From the NCBI GenBank assembly GCA_022316685.1, contig JAKJHU010000991.1, positions 37,194 to 101,193 of the forward strand: 64,000 bases of DNA, given 5' to 3'. Below the pieces are notes generated by a model. It searched no databases. It had not been told where the DNA came from and worked only from the letters and a program-made list of their open reading frames with translations. Positions 1 to 11,919 of this stretch are shown in pieces; within the stretch, counting starts at the first letter, position 1, and every line of letters begins with the position of its first letter. Source of the DNA: Progne subis subis. Lineage: Eukaryota > Chordata > Aves > Passeriformes > Hirundinidae. The position numbers and the translations under genes are program-made.

Positions 1-978
1 TGTATTGTATTTTTCCAGACAGAAGATCCTTTCTTGTCTAAATGAGAAGAGAATTCCAGTTTTATGAAATTAAGGTGTCCAAAATAAAGCTGAAATTAAA
101 AGTATTTAATTAGAAGTGATACTGACAGAGAATGAAAGACTATACCTAATCAAGTAATTTACATTATATTTTCTACCTACAAGCCAAAATGCAGAGGGTT
201 TTTCTCTGTTCCATTATCAGGGAAACTGAGGCCTAAAGAAATCAAGAGATTTGTCCAGGGAAATATTATTCCACAGCACGTGAACTCTAATCTGCAATGG
301 AAGTGACAGTTCTGGAAATGGAGGAACAACATGTGAAAAAAATTCACAATAATTTAGCTGAAAAACTGAAGGTGTAGCTACCATGTTTGGATCTTAAGTA
401 TGCAGTTCTTAGTTGGACAGGTTAAAGAAAAGTGCAAAGCAATAAGTATCATAGAACACTGATACATGTACATCTTTTCTTACTACAGTTGTGATCAGCT
501 GTGAAAACAGCAGAGACCAATATTTCTGATTCTTTTTTGGAAAAAAAGGAATTGGCTAAGACTGTCAAAGCCTCATTCCTCTGTAATACTAGACATATTT
601 ATATCAGCTAGAAGCATCTTTTTGCATCAGAGAAGAGGTCTGCAGATACATACACCAAAAGGGGCGCTTCTATATGTACACTTTGAAAAAAGATTTAATT
701 TCTCATGGCCATTATTTCCAAAGTTGAGCAAGAAAAGAGGCATATTATTTTTCAATATTGTCATGGTGATAGTCCTCTTCTGTACAGGTTCTCACATAAT
801 TTTAAAAAATATTGAATATTTTCTAAGACTGTTTGCTGGCTCCAGCCAAGCAGTTATCATTCCTCTGATTGAGCATAGTCATGAAAGCCTCAAGCTTTTT
901 GTCTTCCTTTTCTACTTTAGAATCCTCATCCATCTATGTTAATGTCCAACTATACTGAATGCAGACCTATGGCAACAT
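1..978. other. AT-rich sequence with no recognised gene
   Basis: No coding exon, RNA gene or repeat that I can name. The open frames here are short, begin at non-ATG codons or have unremarkable composition. The stretch ends at the target duplication of the first solo LTR. Confidence 0.6.
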
Positions 979-984
979 AGTAGA

Positions 985-1661
985 TGTGGTGGTGCAGAAC
1001 TGTTTTATTAGGTTTTTGTAAGAAGTTTATGTTATGGTTCATTTCACTGTATCCCCAATTGTATCCCTTTTGTATTTGTATAATAGGATGTTTTGCGTCA
1101 ATCATCCCACCCCTCACATGACTTGTAACATCCCCTCTGCCCCCCCTCACTCTGGGGCAGCCTGTCTATCACTCCAGGGGTCCCTCCCAGATTGCGAAAC
1201 CTCAGGGAGAGGGCTTCAGGTGAATAGGTAGCCTGGGGGGAATTCTTTTCCTCTGGAGGTGGTTGGTCCAAGGCTTGGGGGTGGGCACACCTTGTTACCC
1301 CCTGAATCCCCTGATTTGTTGTCTTGTTGTAACCTCCCTGGAACCCCTCCCCCGCTTATAAGGTAGAGGAGGGAGATTCAAACTCTCTCAGCTTGGAGCT
1401 CTCAGCCTCTCAGCTCTCACCTCGGAGCTCTCTGCTCCTCAGCTCTTTAGCTAATAAACATCTTTTAACCTGCTAAGCTGAGAGCCAGCCTTTTCTCTTC
1501 TTCTGCCAATGCTGTCATGACACTCTTTGGTCCAGCTGCCGAGAAGCCGACCAGCAGGTAAATAGCCTGTGTGCCATCTGAACTGGGAACATCTGTGGCT
1601 GTGTTGACCCGAGCTAGCCAGAGGTCATCTCCCGCCCGGAGTGGGGACAGAACCAGACACA
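985..1661 (+). mobile_element. Solo ERV LTR (677 bp) with 6-bp target duplication
   Basis: The block starts TGTGGTGGTG and ends CCAGACACA, so it has canonical TG...CA ends. It is flanked by the identical hexamer AGTAGA at 979-984 and 1662-1667. In the + direction a TATA-like TATAAG lies at 1357-1362 and AATAAA at 1453-1458, giving an expected U3-R-U5 order with an R of roughly 90 bp. No internal retroviral sequence is attached, so this is a solo LTR left by LTR-LTR recombination. A 6-bp duplication is usual for class I or II ERVs; the exact family is not recognised. Ends and duplication are read directly; class is inference. Confidence 0.88.
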
Positions 1662-1766
1662 AGTAGATTTCTAGTTTTAACTTTCAAAGATTTTAAACTG
1701 TTGCACAGATTATAATTCTGGTGTTGTCTAAAAAACTCAGCAAACATGCAAAAGCTGATGGCATCA

Positions 1767-2360
1767 TGTCATGGTTTCATCCCAGCCAGCAGCCAAGCCC
1801 CAGCAGCCGCTCACTCACTCCCCCGCCAGCAGGACTGGGGAGACAATCAGAAGTGTAAAAGGGAGAAAAGTCACAGGTTCAGATAAAGCCACTTTATGAG
1901 GGACACCAAAAGCAATGCATGCAAACAAAGCAAAGCAAGGAGTGAATTCACTGCTTCCTGAGGGCAGACAAGTGTTCAGCCATCTCCAGGAAAGCAGGGA
2001 CCCATCATGTGTAATGGCAACTTGGAAGACAAAGGTCACCACTCCAAATGTCCTCCCCTTCCTCCCTCTTCCTCCCACCTTTATGTACACAGCAGGATGT
2101 CAAATAGTCTGGAAATCCCTCTGGTCAATGTGGGTCACCCATCCCAGCTACATCTCTTCCCAACCTCCCATGCACCTCCAACTTCCTCACCAGCCTGGAA
2201 TTACAAAAAGCAGAAAAGGCCTTGGCTCTGTGTAAGTGCTGCTCAGCAATAACAAAAATATCTCTATAATATCAACACTGTGTTCAGCACAAATTCAAAA
2301 TATAGCTCCATGACAGCCACTGTGAGGAAAGCTAGCTCCACTACAAACAAAACCAGTACA
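1767..2360 (-). mobile_element. Solo ERVL-type LTR, minus strand, with 5-bp target duplication
   Basis: On the minus strand the element begins TGTACTGGTTTTG and ends AAACCATGACA. It is flanked on both sides by CATCA (1762-1766 and 2361-2365). The conserved order of blocks (a start motif, a CAGTGTTGAT-like block, AAGGCCTTTTCTGC, a CATAAAGG TATA-like box near 2079-2086, and a terminal GAGTGAGTGAGCGGCTGC-type block) matches, from memory, an abundant avian ERVL-like LTR. A 5-bp duplication fits ERVL. No gag or pol is attached. It lies only about 100 bp right of the previous solo LTR, in the opposite orientation. Confidence 0.9.
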
Positions 2361-2477
2361 CATCATCATATAGATTTTCTGACTGTAAAATGACACTCCT
2401 AAAAGAAGGAAGGGGCAGATCTGATCAGACTTTACAGTTTATATTTAGATGGAAACACAATTAGACTAATATATATT

Positions 2478-2760
2478 TTATATCTTATATCTTATATCTT
2501 ATATCTTATATCTTATATCTTATATCTATCTTGTATTTTATATACTATAAATAATAAATAATAAATAATAAATAATAAATAATAGATATAATATATTATA
2601 TAGTATATTATATATAGTATATATTATATGGTATATAATATATTATATATAATATAATATTATATATATTACATAATACATTAAATATATTATATATTAT
2701 ATAGATTATTTATTGTTTATTGTTTATTATTTATTGTATAATATATATTTACCATTATAT
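2478..2760. repeat. AT-rich minisatellite: (TATATCT)n, (AATA)n and TA-rich tract
   Basis: About seven copies of a TATATCT heptamer at roughly 2478-2528 are followed by AATA/ATAA units near 2547-2583 and then a degenerate TA-rich tract to about 2760. It is a composite simple repeat, probably length-variable, with no sign of coding. Confidence 0.85.
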
Positions 2761-3521
2761 ACAGATGCCTTCAGATGGCTTCCATGGTCCTGTGCACACC
2801 CCATGAGAAAGCAGCCTCAGAACTTGCTCCATTTAATGATTGACTTGATTAGATGAAGTAAAAATAAGAGGTGGAGGAGTGGGGACAAGGGTGTTGTGTT
2901 GATTTCAGCAGGAGTGGAGCTTTTATTACAGTAAGAAATGGTGAAAATTCCTCGAATTACTGCTCTCACTAGGTGGAATCTAATACCAACAACACAACAG
3001 AATTTCTCTAGTCTTTCCTTGTACCTGGGGTTTCTTTTTGAATAGTCTGTCAGAATGAGCCTATCTCATGCTTTAATAATTTTCACAGCATTCATATTTA
3101 TTTTTCACCTTCATACTTATCCTTAGTTCACACCATTCTAGCCAGATATCAGCTCATATTTTATGTGGAGTAGTGCTCCCAGAAAAATGGCACAGCATGC
3201 AGAAGAATAGACAGCAGCACAGAGAATGATGAGTCAAGTGACAGAAAAGCCTCTGCAATCCACAAGATGCCTCATCATCTCCAACACAGTCAGTCCACAC
3301 CATGGTTTTCTTGTCCATGTCTACTGGTCAACAACTGATTCGTGTCTTATAGCTAAAGCTTTGGCCAACAGTCAGTGGATTGCTCAGGAAGAAAAACAAA
3401 AACTCATTTTAATAGCTCTAAAAGAAAACAACCTTCCAGAGTACAGACTGTCTTTACTCTAATTTGCATGTAACAATGAACTAAAAGACATTTATAATGC
3501 TTAGGTTACAGGATTATAAGA
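2761..3521. other. Unique AT-rich sequence, nothing recognised
   Basis: Ordinary non-coding composition between the minisatellite and the next LTR. A 78-codon frame at 3226-3462 shows no family resemblance and is probably chance. Confidence 0.5.
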
Positions 3522-3527
3522 ACATGT

Positions 3528-3912
3528 TGTGATCGGGATACGCAAAGCAATCACACGGAGACGAGAGTTTTCGCAGGGCAGAGTTGTTCCTCCGAGAGCT
3601 AAAGGCTGCATCAAGGCCGAGAGCTCTCTGCCTGTTTATTTCTTACTTTTTATACATTTGTGAGTCTGGCTGTGGATTGGCTTCTGGGGTTATCACCTCC
3701 CAGCCGAATGGCCAGACCAACTGTCAGTTACAATTGTTCTCAGGTTAGAAATATGCAAACAAAGGACAGAGAATGAAAAACAAAGGATTTGTTTATGTAC
3801 ATGTGTGAGAAAGGCAGAAGCTGCTCCTAATATTGTACAGTAGCTAAAAAGTCTGACTCCATTTTATGAACAATCAAAAGGCTTTAAAAAACTCAGAAAA
3901 AGTAGGGTGACA
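3528..3912 (-). mobile_element. Solo LTR, minus strand, 385 bp
   Basis: Read on the minus strand, the element begins TGTCACCCTAC and ends TATCCCGATCACA. Flanks are ACATGT (3522-3527) and ACAAGT (3913-3918), a 6-bp target duplication with one mismatch. A strong TATA box (GTATAAAAAG; + strand 3646-3655) is followed almost at once by AATAAA (+ strand TTTATT at 3635-3640), so the R region would be very short, as in some small ERV LTRs. No internal region is present. Family not identified. Confidence 0.8.
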
Positions 3913-4065
3913 ACAAGTTTTAATTTTATTGCACATATTTAGAAATGAAGTCTGAGGGAAGGCTGTATGATAAAAATAACAGGAGCTTTAAGACCAGCTC
4001 AATGTATCAACAGCTAAGTCATACGGTTATCAGAAACCTTCTGAAATGTGAAAAGCACATTAAAA

Positions 4066-4096
<31 letters not shown>
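4066..4096. repeat. (TA)n microsatellite
   Basis: About 31 bp of alternating TA with one C interruption at 4081. Confidence 0.9.
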
Positions 4097-4444
4097 GGAT
4101 TAGATCTGAAGCCTGACCTATACCTTTTGTTATCTATTAGATCAGGAATTATGAATCACTGTAAAAGAAGTACAACCATTTTTTGATCTCCCATTGGCAC
4201 AGTATGGTCTTCCCTGCTGTAGCTGTAGACACAGATACTAGAATTAGAAAATAAAAAAGCAAGAAATGTTTTGACATTTAAATGTTAGTTCCTATATTTC
4301 GGATCGACAGTATGGACAGCCAGACAGTTGTATTTTGAAGCTGTAACTGTTAGATTACAAAGCCTTGAAATAAATTTAATGTCAAGAATAAATGAACCCT
4401 ATGCTGCTGTTTCTCAAGAAAAACACTTTTGAAAATTTTTTTGT

Positions 4445-5515
4445 TTTGAAAAGGGCAACATAATTTCCCCCTCTGGGTTCTGGTTGGTTCATTGGTTGGG
4501 CCGTTGGGGTTTATGGTGGTTTATTTTTTAGCTTTCGTTAAATGATCCCCCATACCTTTTTTTTTTGCACCTTCTTGTTCCCTTTGTTAGTGTACAATGC
4601 CGGGTTTACATGTTTATATCACTACTTATCACTCCGGCAGTTGGCTGAGACATGTCCTGAACTCTGCCTTGCTGCTTTGGCACCTCGAAATTGCTGCTGA
4701 AGTCTCAGCATCAAAACACATTATCAGTTTGAGGTTTGGAAGGAAGGGGAACTCTCCAGGACCACAGGCCGAAACATTCTTCAAAGCTCAATTGCGAACA
4801 GTCCAAGGTCTGATCTTTTGAAGCCCAGGGTTGTGGTCATTCTTTTTTTATTCCGTACCATCCTCTCAAGGACCCTGAACACCGGGTCTCATGGTGGCTG
4901 CTGGCTTCCCAGTTGTCCTAGCCGCCTGTCTCGGGGATGGCTTATTATTCCATCCCCTTTTTGGGGTCTTTGATCCGTTTTGTTCATGCCTGGGGCCCCC
5001 ACGCTCCCTGGCTCCGAGGTTGCAGCGCTGAGGGGGAGCCAGGCCAGGCGCTGCGGGCGCGGCCAGAGGCCCTCTCCTCTCTTCCGGGGGTGCTTCCATA
5101 CGACACACTCAGCCGGAATCTTTGGCCAGGGGTCCTCCTGGTTCGGTTCGGTTCGGTTTTGCTTCGGCACTGTGATTGAGCTTGCCGGCGGGGCTTCTTT
5201 TCCTGCTGTGCTCTCAGGCAGCCCAGAACCAGTGCGTGCTGCCCACCCCACCCCACACAGCCTAAGCTGGACGTCCATACATTCCTGCTGTTCTCTCACA
5301 TAAAGAGCATCTACCCCTCCTCAGAACCCCAGCCTGGCCATCCTAAAGCAACTGTATCTGTACGGGGCAGTTCCCCAGTTGTGCAAGCTATCCCACAACA
5401 TCTGCATGAGCCCCGTGAGTTCATAGGCCTGCAAGTGCATGCAGACTCCTAATTCCTCCGGGCGGAAATACTCTCCTTAGATACAGCTGATGGGCAGGGG
5501 TAGGATGCCTGAAAC
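4445..5515. other. Unidentified GC-richer block with CpGs, possibly repeat-derived
   Basis: Compared with its AT-rich surroundings this kilobase is richer in G+C and CpG, most strongly at 4870-5260. It contains short internal repetition such as three GGTTC units near 5140-5157. Open frames exist on both strands of the CpG-rich part, but they overlap each other and none resembles a known domain. I could not find LTR termini or a tail, so I leave it as an unclassified block: an old element, a degraded CpG island or a non-coding exon are all possible. Confidence 0.4.
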
Positions 5516-6033
5516 CGTGTCTCTTATGTACCTGGATCACTCAGTCATTTTCTTTATGTGTGAAACACTCTCTTTTTAACATCTTGGAAAATGCATTTTT
5601 CTACATTCAAAGCAAAGTAAGCAATGCATTTACAATAATCAGGACACAAGGGCAAAGAAGGTGACAAGGAAAAGAAGGGTGGTACACCCTGGGTTTAAAT
5701 GATGGATTGGCTACAGCTTGAAAGATACACATCATATCACTATGAAAAACTGGCAGCATTCCCAGGTGTCACCTCTGTGTTTTTAAATGCAATGCTGTCT
5801 GATGTTCACAAGTGGGATATGTTCCTAAATGACTATTTTGATTTTGGTGTATGAAAAAAAGGAAGTTAATATATACTTGTAACATTGCGTGTAGATTTGT
5901 ATTGATGACTTAGAACTAAGAGAGTGTTCTGTAATTTACCCTGGTTAATCTTCAGTACGCAATTGCAAAAAGCAGTTATACACAAACCTCAAACCTCAAA
6001 AAAACCTCAAACCCAAAACTCAAAGCAAACAAA

Positions 6034-6684
6034 TGTTGCAATGTGCTCTGTGTTGTTTATTTTCATATTGTATTTTATGTTATTTGTTTTCATTATAATG
6101 GTTTGTTCTGCAACCCCTGTTCTCCCAAGAAATGTTATGTTCCAAGGTTTGTCCCTGCCCCTCTTCCCTGTTAATCCTCCCATATTCCTCCCAGTCCCCT
6201 CCTACGGGCCCTGCCTGTCATTCGGTTGTTCCTCCCAGCTTCTAGAAAGTTTGGGTAAGGATATTGAGTGATAGGGCAGGAGCCAAAGAAGTTCCTCCCT
6301 TTATGTTCCCCACTGGTTTCTTTGAATGTCTCTCCAACCCTGTTCCACTCCCACCTTGTCCCGCGTTGGATGTTGGTTTGTCTCCTCCCTTAGTCTCTCT
6401 CCTGCATTTAAGCCTGGAGCTCATCACCCCGGGCGGCTTGGCTGGAGAGGCTCTCCTAAGGTTCGGGTGTTCCATCTGGGACTGAATAAAGACCTTGGAA
6501 TTTGCCCTTCAACTGAGGCAGGCTCCTTCCTCTGCTGTCAGCGGGTTCTCTCCGATGATAAGGGGAAAACTCCCTTGGCTGCTTCTCTGGTTCCCAGGAT
6601 CCAGAGGGCTGTTCCCTGTCTGATCGCAGTGCCAGGTCTGGCTTGGGTGGATAGAGCAGCAGCTCCATGAAGGACACTGCGACA
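6034..6684 (+). mobile_element. Solo ERV LTR (651 bp) with 6-bp target duplication
   Basis: The block begins TGTTGCAATGTG and ends ACACTGCGACA. It is flanked by AACAAA at 6028-6033 and 6685-6690. In the + direction a TATA-like TTTAAG lies at 6417-6422 and AATAAA at 6485-6490, followed by a U5-like stretch. There is no attached internal sequence. Because the duplicated hexamer sits in a locally CAAA-rich context, the match carries less weight than usual, but the TG...CA ends and signal order support an LTR. The family is different from the LTR at 985-1661. Confidence 0.82.
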
Positions 6685-7732
6685 AACAAACAACAAACAA
6701 AAAATCATTAATGTTATTCCCGTTCTATTTCTCTCTTGCTTCCTTGATACACAAAACCTTAATTTCACTCTTTTAAATTATAATGACTGGTATAGGTCAG
6801 CCTTTGAACAGAAGGCTCAGCTCTGCAATAACACACAGTAAAAGTTCACTGTCTTTGTAATCCCAGCCAAGTCAACTCAATGGAATGGATCATGGTAGTA
6901 AACACTGCCACACTTTGCTTACATAGATCCAATTACAAGACTTAACCCTGAATGTTTGCATGGTCAGGATTATATTCTTTATTTTCACCAGCTGCACTAT
7001 TTTCCACACGACATCTGGTAAGAAAAGGTTCCTGGCAAGGCTGTGGCACTGTCTTTTAAGTTGTCACTATGAATTCAGCAGGAATCACCAACTCCTAGCA
7101 CAGAATGGTAGACAGGGTATCCATGTGGAGACAGCATGTCAGGGTTTTATCATCTTTTTATTCGCTTCCAGTGCTTGCCAAGTCTAATTTATTTGCATTC
7201 ATATATTTGTGGGAATAGATACTTTTTCAAAAAGCTTCCAGTTTTACCATGACTTCATGAGCAGATGCAGTACGTCAATATTTATAGAGCTGCATCTTTT
7301 TCAGTTGTGCTTCTTTGCTCTCAGTTTCATGATACCACTCCTGAATTGGCCAGAGGTCCTGCACCTTCACCTCTCAAATCATTCAACGCTATCACACAAA
7401 ATGGACAACAGACTTCCAAAGATTTTCTTTAGCTGCTGTGACTCTAGTGGCTTAGAAATACAGCAGTTAAAAACCTCAGAAAAAGGCAGACAGCAATTTT
7501 TTGACTGCAAGAGCAAAGGATATATAGAAATATTATGTGGCCCATTGTAAAAACCTGGAATTTCTTGAAGTGTTTCTGTGAAATGTTTCTGTAACTTGCA
7601 TCTAGAGTTTGAAATCATAATGGGAAATTGAATGTAATACATTGGAGCACAGCTCACTAGACACAAAGAAACTTGGAATTATGTCCTACTGGGTTTGGAC
7701 ATGATAGATATTCAATGACTAGTCTGAAGCTG

Positions 7733-7844
7733 TTGAAAATTTCTAACTATGTAATGTAGCCAAACATTTCTCCTAAAAATCTGAATTGTCATGTTCTGAA
7801 TAAACAATAAACATGAATAATGATCTTCTGCGCAAGAGCTATGC
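7733..7844. repeat. Diverged direct repeat, copy 1
   Basis: This segment shares a clear block order with 11780-11919: a TTGAAAAWTTT start, ATGTAATGTRGCCAAACA, CTCCTAAAAATCT, CATGTTCTGAATAAACAATAAA-like sequence and CAAGAGCTATG at the end. The copies are 4.05 kb apart in the same orientation. It may be an old dispersed repeat, since an AATAAA-bearing fragment with a similar core also occurs near 15855-15885. Confidence 0.6.
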
Positions 7845-10800
7845 ACCAGTAAAGGTATTGCTGCACAAAACATGAAATTCAATAAAATCTTTCAAACACA
7901 ATGGACTCATACATGCAAGAGCTTATTCCTCAACTAGACAAGAACAAACGTGAAGATTTTTTATTTTATGCTAACTTCGTATAAATGCACATACATGCAT
8001 TTATTTTATTACAATATTTATCTGTTTTTATAACTGAGATTAAAAATATCAACACCAATATCCCTCTAGTCTTCTGAAATGTGCCCAGAATGGCTTCACA
8101 GATTTCGGATTGATACATAGAATTGATTACATTTTTTTCATTGTGAAGTGAGAAGTTAATTCATGACAGAATTAATTTCCATCTCTGTTGGAAGATCCTT
8201 GGATGTTTTTTCATGTCTACATTGGAATCCAAGTAGTTCTGGTCTTGAGCTTTGATTTTCTATAAACATGGACTCCTGCAAACCATCATACCTATACTTT
8301 AATCTCCCTCTGAAATCTTTGAATAATAATATTTACCTCTTTTATGCATAATTTTAGTGATAAAAAGAATTAAAGGTGTTATTACTTATGTAATGCCACT
8401 AAAAAATATGCTGTGGCAAGAAAATACTCCCATTACTTTCTTGATTTTTTTTCTTAGGCAGACATTGGGAAAACAAACATGAGGTCAAAGAGTCTTTATA
8501 TTAAAAATAGCACAGCTCCCCTTTTGCATTCTATTTTACTCTGCTCTTTTTTCTTTTTTGATAATAAGTTCATTTCTATATTAAGATTGACATTTAGAAT
8601 CAGAAGACTAAGATTTTTACTCTATCAGAATAATTAAGTGCTTGACTATCTCAACATTTTCATTTTACAAATGCAAAATATAGATTTCACAGATAAAGCA
8701 CTAAGAGCACTGTTGAAACTAAGTAGCATTTTCCCCATTTTCAAAAGCGGCAGGAAAATTAACTGCAGGTTTGTGTGGCATATAAGTGAGCACAAATAAG
8801 GAATATGCATTGTTGTCTCCTGAAGAGACTTGTCACATTGCTATCTAGAGCTTTTGTTTAGTGACAGTGGAATATCAAAAAGATACTGAATAATATAGCA
8901 AAAAATTATTGAGCCATGAGATCTAATCTTTGTCTGCATGTAATTGACTTATTAAAATATTTGCAAGCTTACTCCTTCTACAATTCTGAAACAAGACAAG
9001 AAAACCATGTTGTTAAGAAACTCTAATGCTTGTGATATGAAAACAATGTGTAACTTAAACTGGAAATTAAAACTACAGCCCTCTGGTACTGTAGTGCTGG
9101 TAAAGATGCTTCCAGTGCTGTCATTGAAGATATGATTGGCACTTTGCAGGAGGCTTCTTCCCCCTCCACCCCAGCTGCTCCATCACTCTCACAGGCAGTG
9201 CCACAGGAGTTGTGTATGCAGACATCAGAATTCCATTTGTTTTGTAATAGGTATTATTTGGCACCTCATATTCTGTCTGCTGCTTTGTACCTGTCTGCAA
9301 CAGCCCACAGAGCATGAATAGGACAGGATGCCCTAGCTCCCCCAACTTCTCTGATCCCTGGCTCCCAGCAATGTCAGAGCCCAGCAGCAGGAGAGAAGTA
9401 ATTGCACCTCTCTGTTGCCAACACCCATTACAAATTGTCAGCTTTCATAAATAGTATGACTGGAGAAACATTTCTTTCTGCCCTTCAAATAATTTCCTTT
9501 TATTTATTGTGATGGTTTACTTTTTCACTGTATGGAAGGCATGGGACTGCTACCCTTAGCCACCAAAATGATTACATTTTTATCTGCAGATAATGCAAGC
9601 TTCCCTACAAAGAGCTGTGTTAATTCAACTCATGCTTGGCCAACTCATACATGCCATTTCAGAAACATCAGTTGCTTTACAGCTTAGGCTTCTGCATTTA
9701 CTTTCACCTTCAGAACTTAAAAGGGTTGCTTTGGCAGCAGTCACATATAAAATTTTTGTCAATATGGAATCTAGCCTAAGAACATTTTACTTCTTGATAA
9801 TTATATTTTCCCTTCAAGCTAATCAAGACAAACTAGACAAAGACTTGTGAATACTACATCCCATGCTTTAACAGTACAGTGAATATTTACTTCCAGAATC
9901 ACAAATATGACTCAAGCACAAAAAAATATGAAAATTAAGCATAAATGTATGTGGTTATTAATTTAAACTTTTTGGCATCCCACACAAACTAAAAAGATGC
10001 AGGGTTTTTGGGGTTTTTTTCCATTTTTTTCCCCTTTATTTGTCATATAACTAAATGCAGATTGAGCCAAATATCTAATTCACACAATGAGACAATGAGA
10101 ATCAGATAAATATAAGAGATTAAATGTAGATCCAACGATGTCTTATTGCATATAGATAGCATATGAAGATTGAAGTGCCTTAACAAATAGATGATAATCT
10201 TACTTAAAATTGGACACTTACAATCTACTTTTAATTAGCATCATTAAGAGGAAGTTCAATAAAATATAATCTTAGAAGTTAGTTACAAGTCATGTAACCT
10301 ACACTTAAAAAGGTGCCTTTTTCTGGCAAGAAATTTAATAAACTAATGAAAAGTTCATAAATATATTTTATTTATTTGTATTTTATGTGACTGTGCTAAT
10401 TGTAGAATACCAAGATACATAAAAGTTTACAAACAGTAACCAACAGCTGTGTAAGGTACAGAGAATGGGTCCTTCAAACACAGTTTTCATGTCCATAGCA
10501 ATTTTCTTATGTCAAGTTAGGGGTACAAGGTAAAAAAAAAATTCTGTGGAAAAGTTTCAGTGTTTTTGCTTCAAAGCTGTCTGGACATGATTTTTCCATA
10601 CCCTTTCAAAATAATGGATAGTAGCTGTTGTGAGAAAAGTGTGAAAACTCTGCTTCTCAGCCCAGGTCTTTGATATACAAGAATAAGAAAATTCCTCATT
10701 AGGCGTAATTTTCTATGTAAAACAGGTATGAATTTTACAAATCTAAAAGAATAAAACAAAATTTCTCTCTTGCATTCCATCCATGCTCATTTCCACCACG

Positions 10801-11779
10801 TGCTTCTCTGACAGAAGTATCAGGCTCTGCTTCAGGATCATCATCACTCAGGTGTTTTCTAACAGAAAGAAAAAAATTCTGCTTACAAAACAATTTAGAA
10901 ATTGTGCAGTTTTGACTTGCAGTTTTTTGGTATTAGAGTCTTATTATCTCTATTCAATGAAAACCTGGGCTCTGGTGTATATAATGATAAGTGGAGAGTA
11001 AATGAAACCTGCAGAATCTGTCTTTATCTCTCTAAAAGTCCATCACTCACAGTGATAAAAATCAGTTTTTTCAAATCATTTACCAATATGCAGAAATAAA
11101 AATGTTCGTTGCAAACATAACAAATTAATAAAATTTTATTTAAAATCACAGAGGTCTCACATTGCAACAAATGTTTCAGGAGACTGTCAGAACCAGAGAG
11201 TCTTGAAAAATGGAGTTTCCAGGTGCTTAGACTGATTGTTTTTCAGGGTGTGCCCCCAAGACAGGAAGAGAAATACAAGATTTCAAATGTTTGTGGTTTT
11301 GTTTCAAATGGAATACAATCTTCTTTCTCTTTTTTATTTTTTTAAATAATAAACATTCATCAGTCACCTTATCAGTTGAACTGACACAACAGATACGTGA
11401 TGAGCACATAGCCAAAAATCAAAGTCTCAAAGCTGTCAGGGGAACAGTGCCAGTGAACACTAAAATTGCAAAGAACTTTGTCTGAGAAAAGTAGCCACAG
11501 CATACAAGCAGTCTGGGCAAAAAAACCCCCCAGATTTTGCTGTGCAGAGTGATAAAACAGTAAAGTCAAAAAACCCTCCAAAACTTCAGAGTGCAGAAGT
11601 CCTGAATTCTTATCATGATTCTGCTCTGCTCTGACATGACAAAGGACAAGTCAGTATTCATGGTACTGTCATCGTAATTTTCAAGTTTTGTCAAAGAATT
11701 TCTCAAAACTTAATCTGAGAGTTTTAGCTGACAGACTATGAATATTTAATACCAGGAAGAAAATGATTGAATGAAATGG

Positions 11780-11919
11780 TTGAAAAATTTTAATTATGTA
11801 ATGTGGCCAAACACTACTCCTAAAAATCTAAATTAAGTCATGTTCTGAATAAACAATAAATACGAACAACATTTGTTTACTTATTTATTTATGTGAACAT
11901 ATTCTGCACAAGAGCTATG
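11780..11919. repeat. Diverged direct repeat, copy 2
   Basis: Partner of 7733-7844, same orientation. It carries about 30 extra bp of TTTA-rich sequence before the shared CAAGAGCTATG end. Nature unknown: an old interspersed repeat or a local duplication. Confidence 0.6.

Noticed and set aside
9593..9850. 85-codon frame considered as a possible exon
   Set aside because: Composition is ordinary, there is no family resemblance, and splice signals are not convincing.
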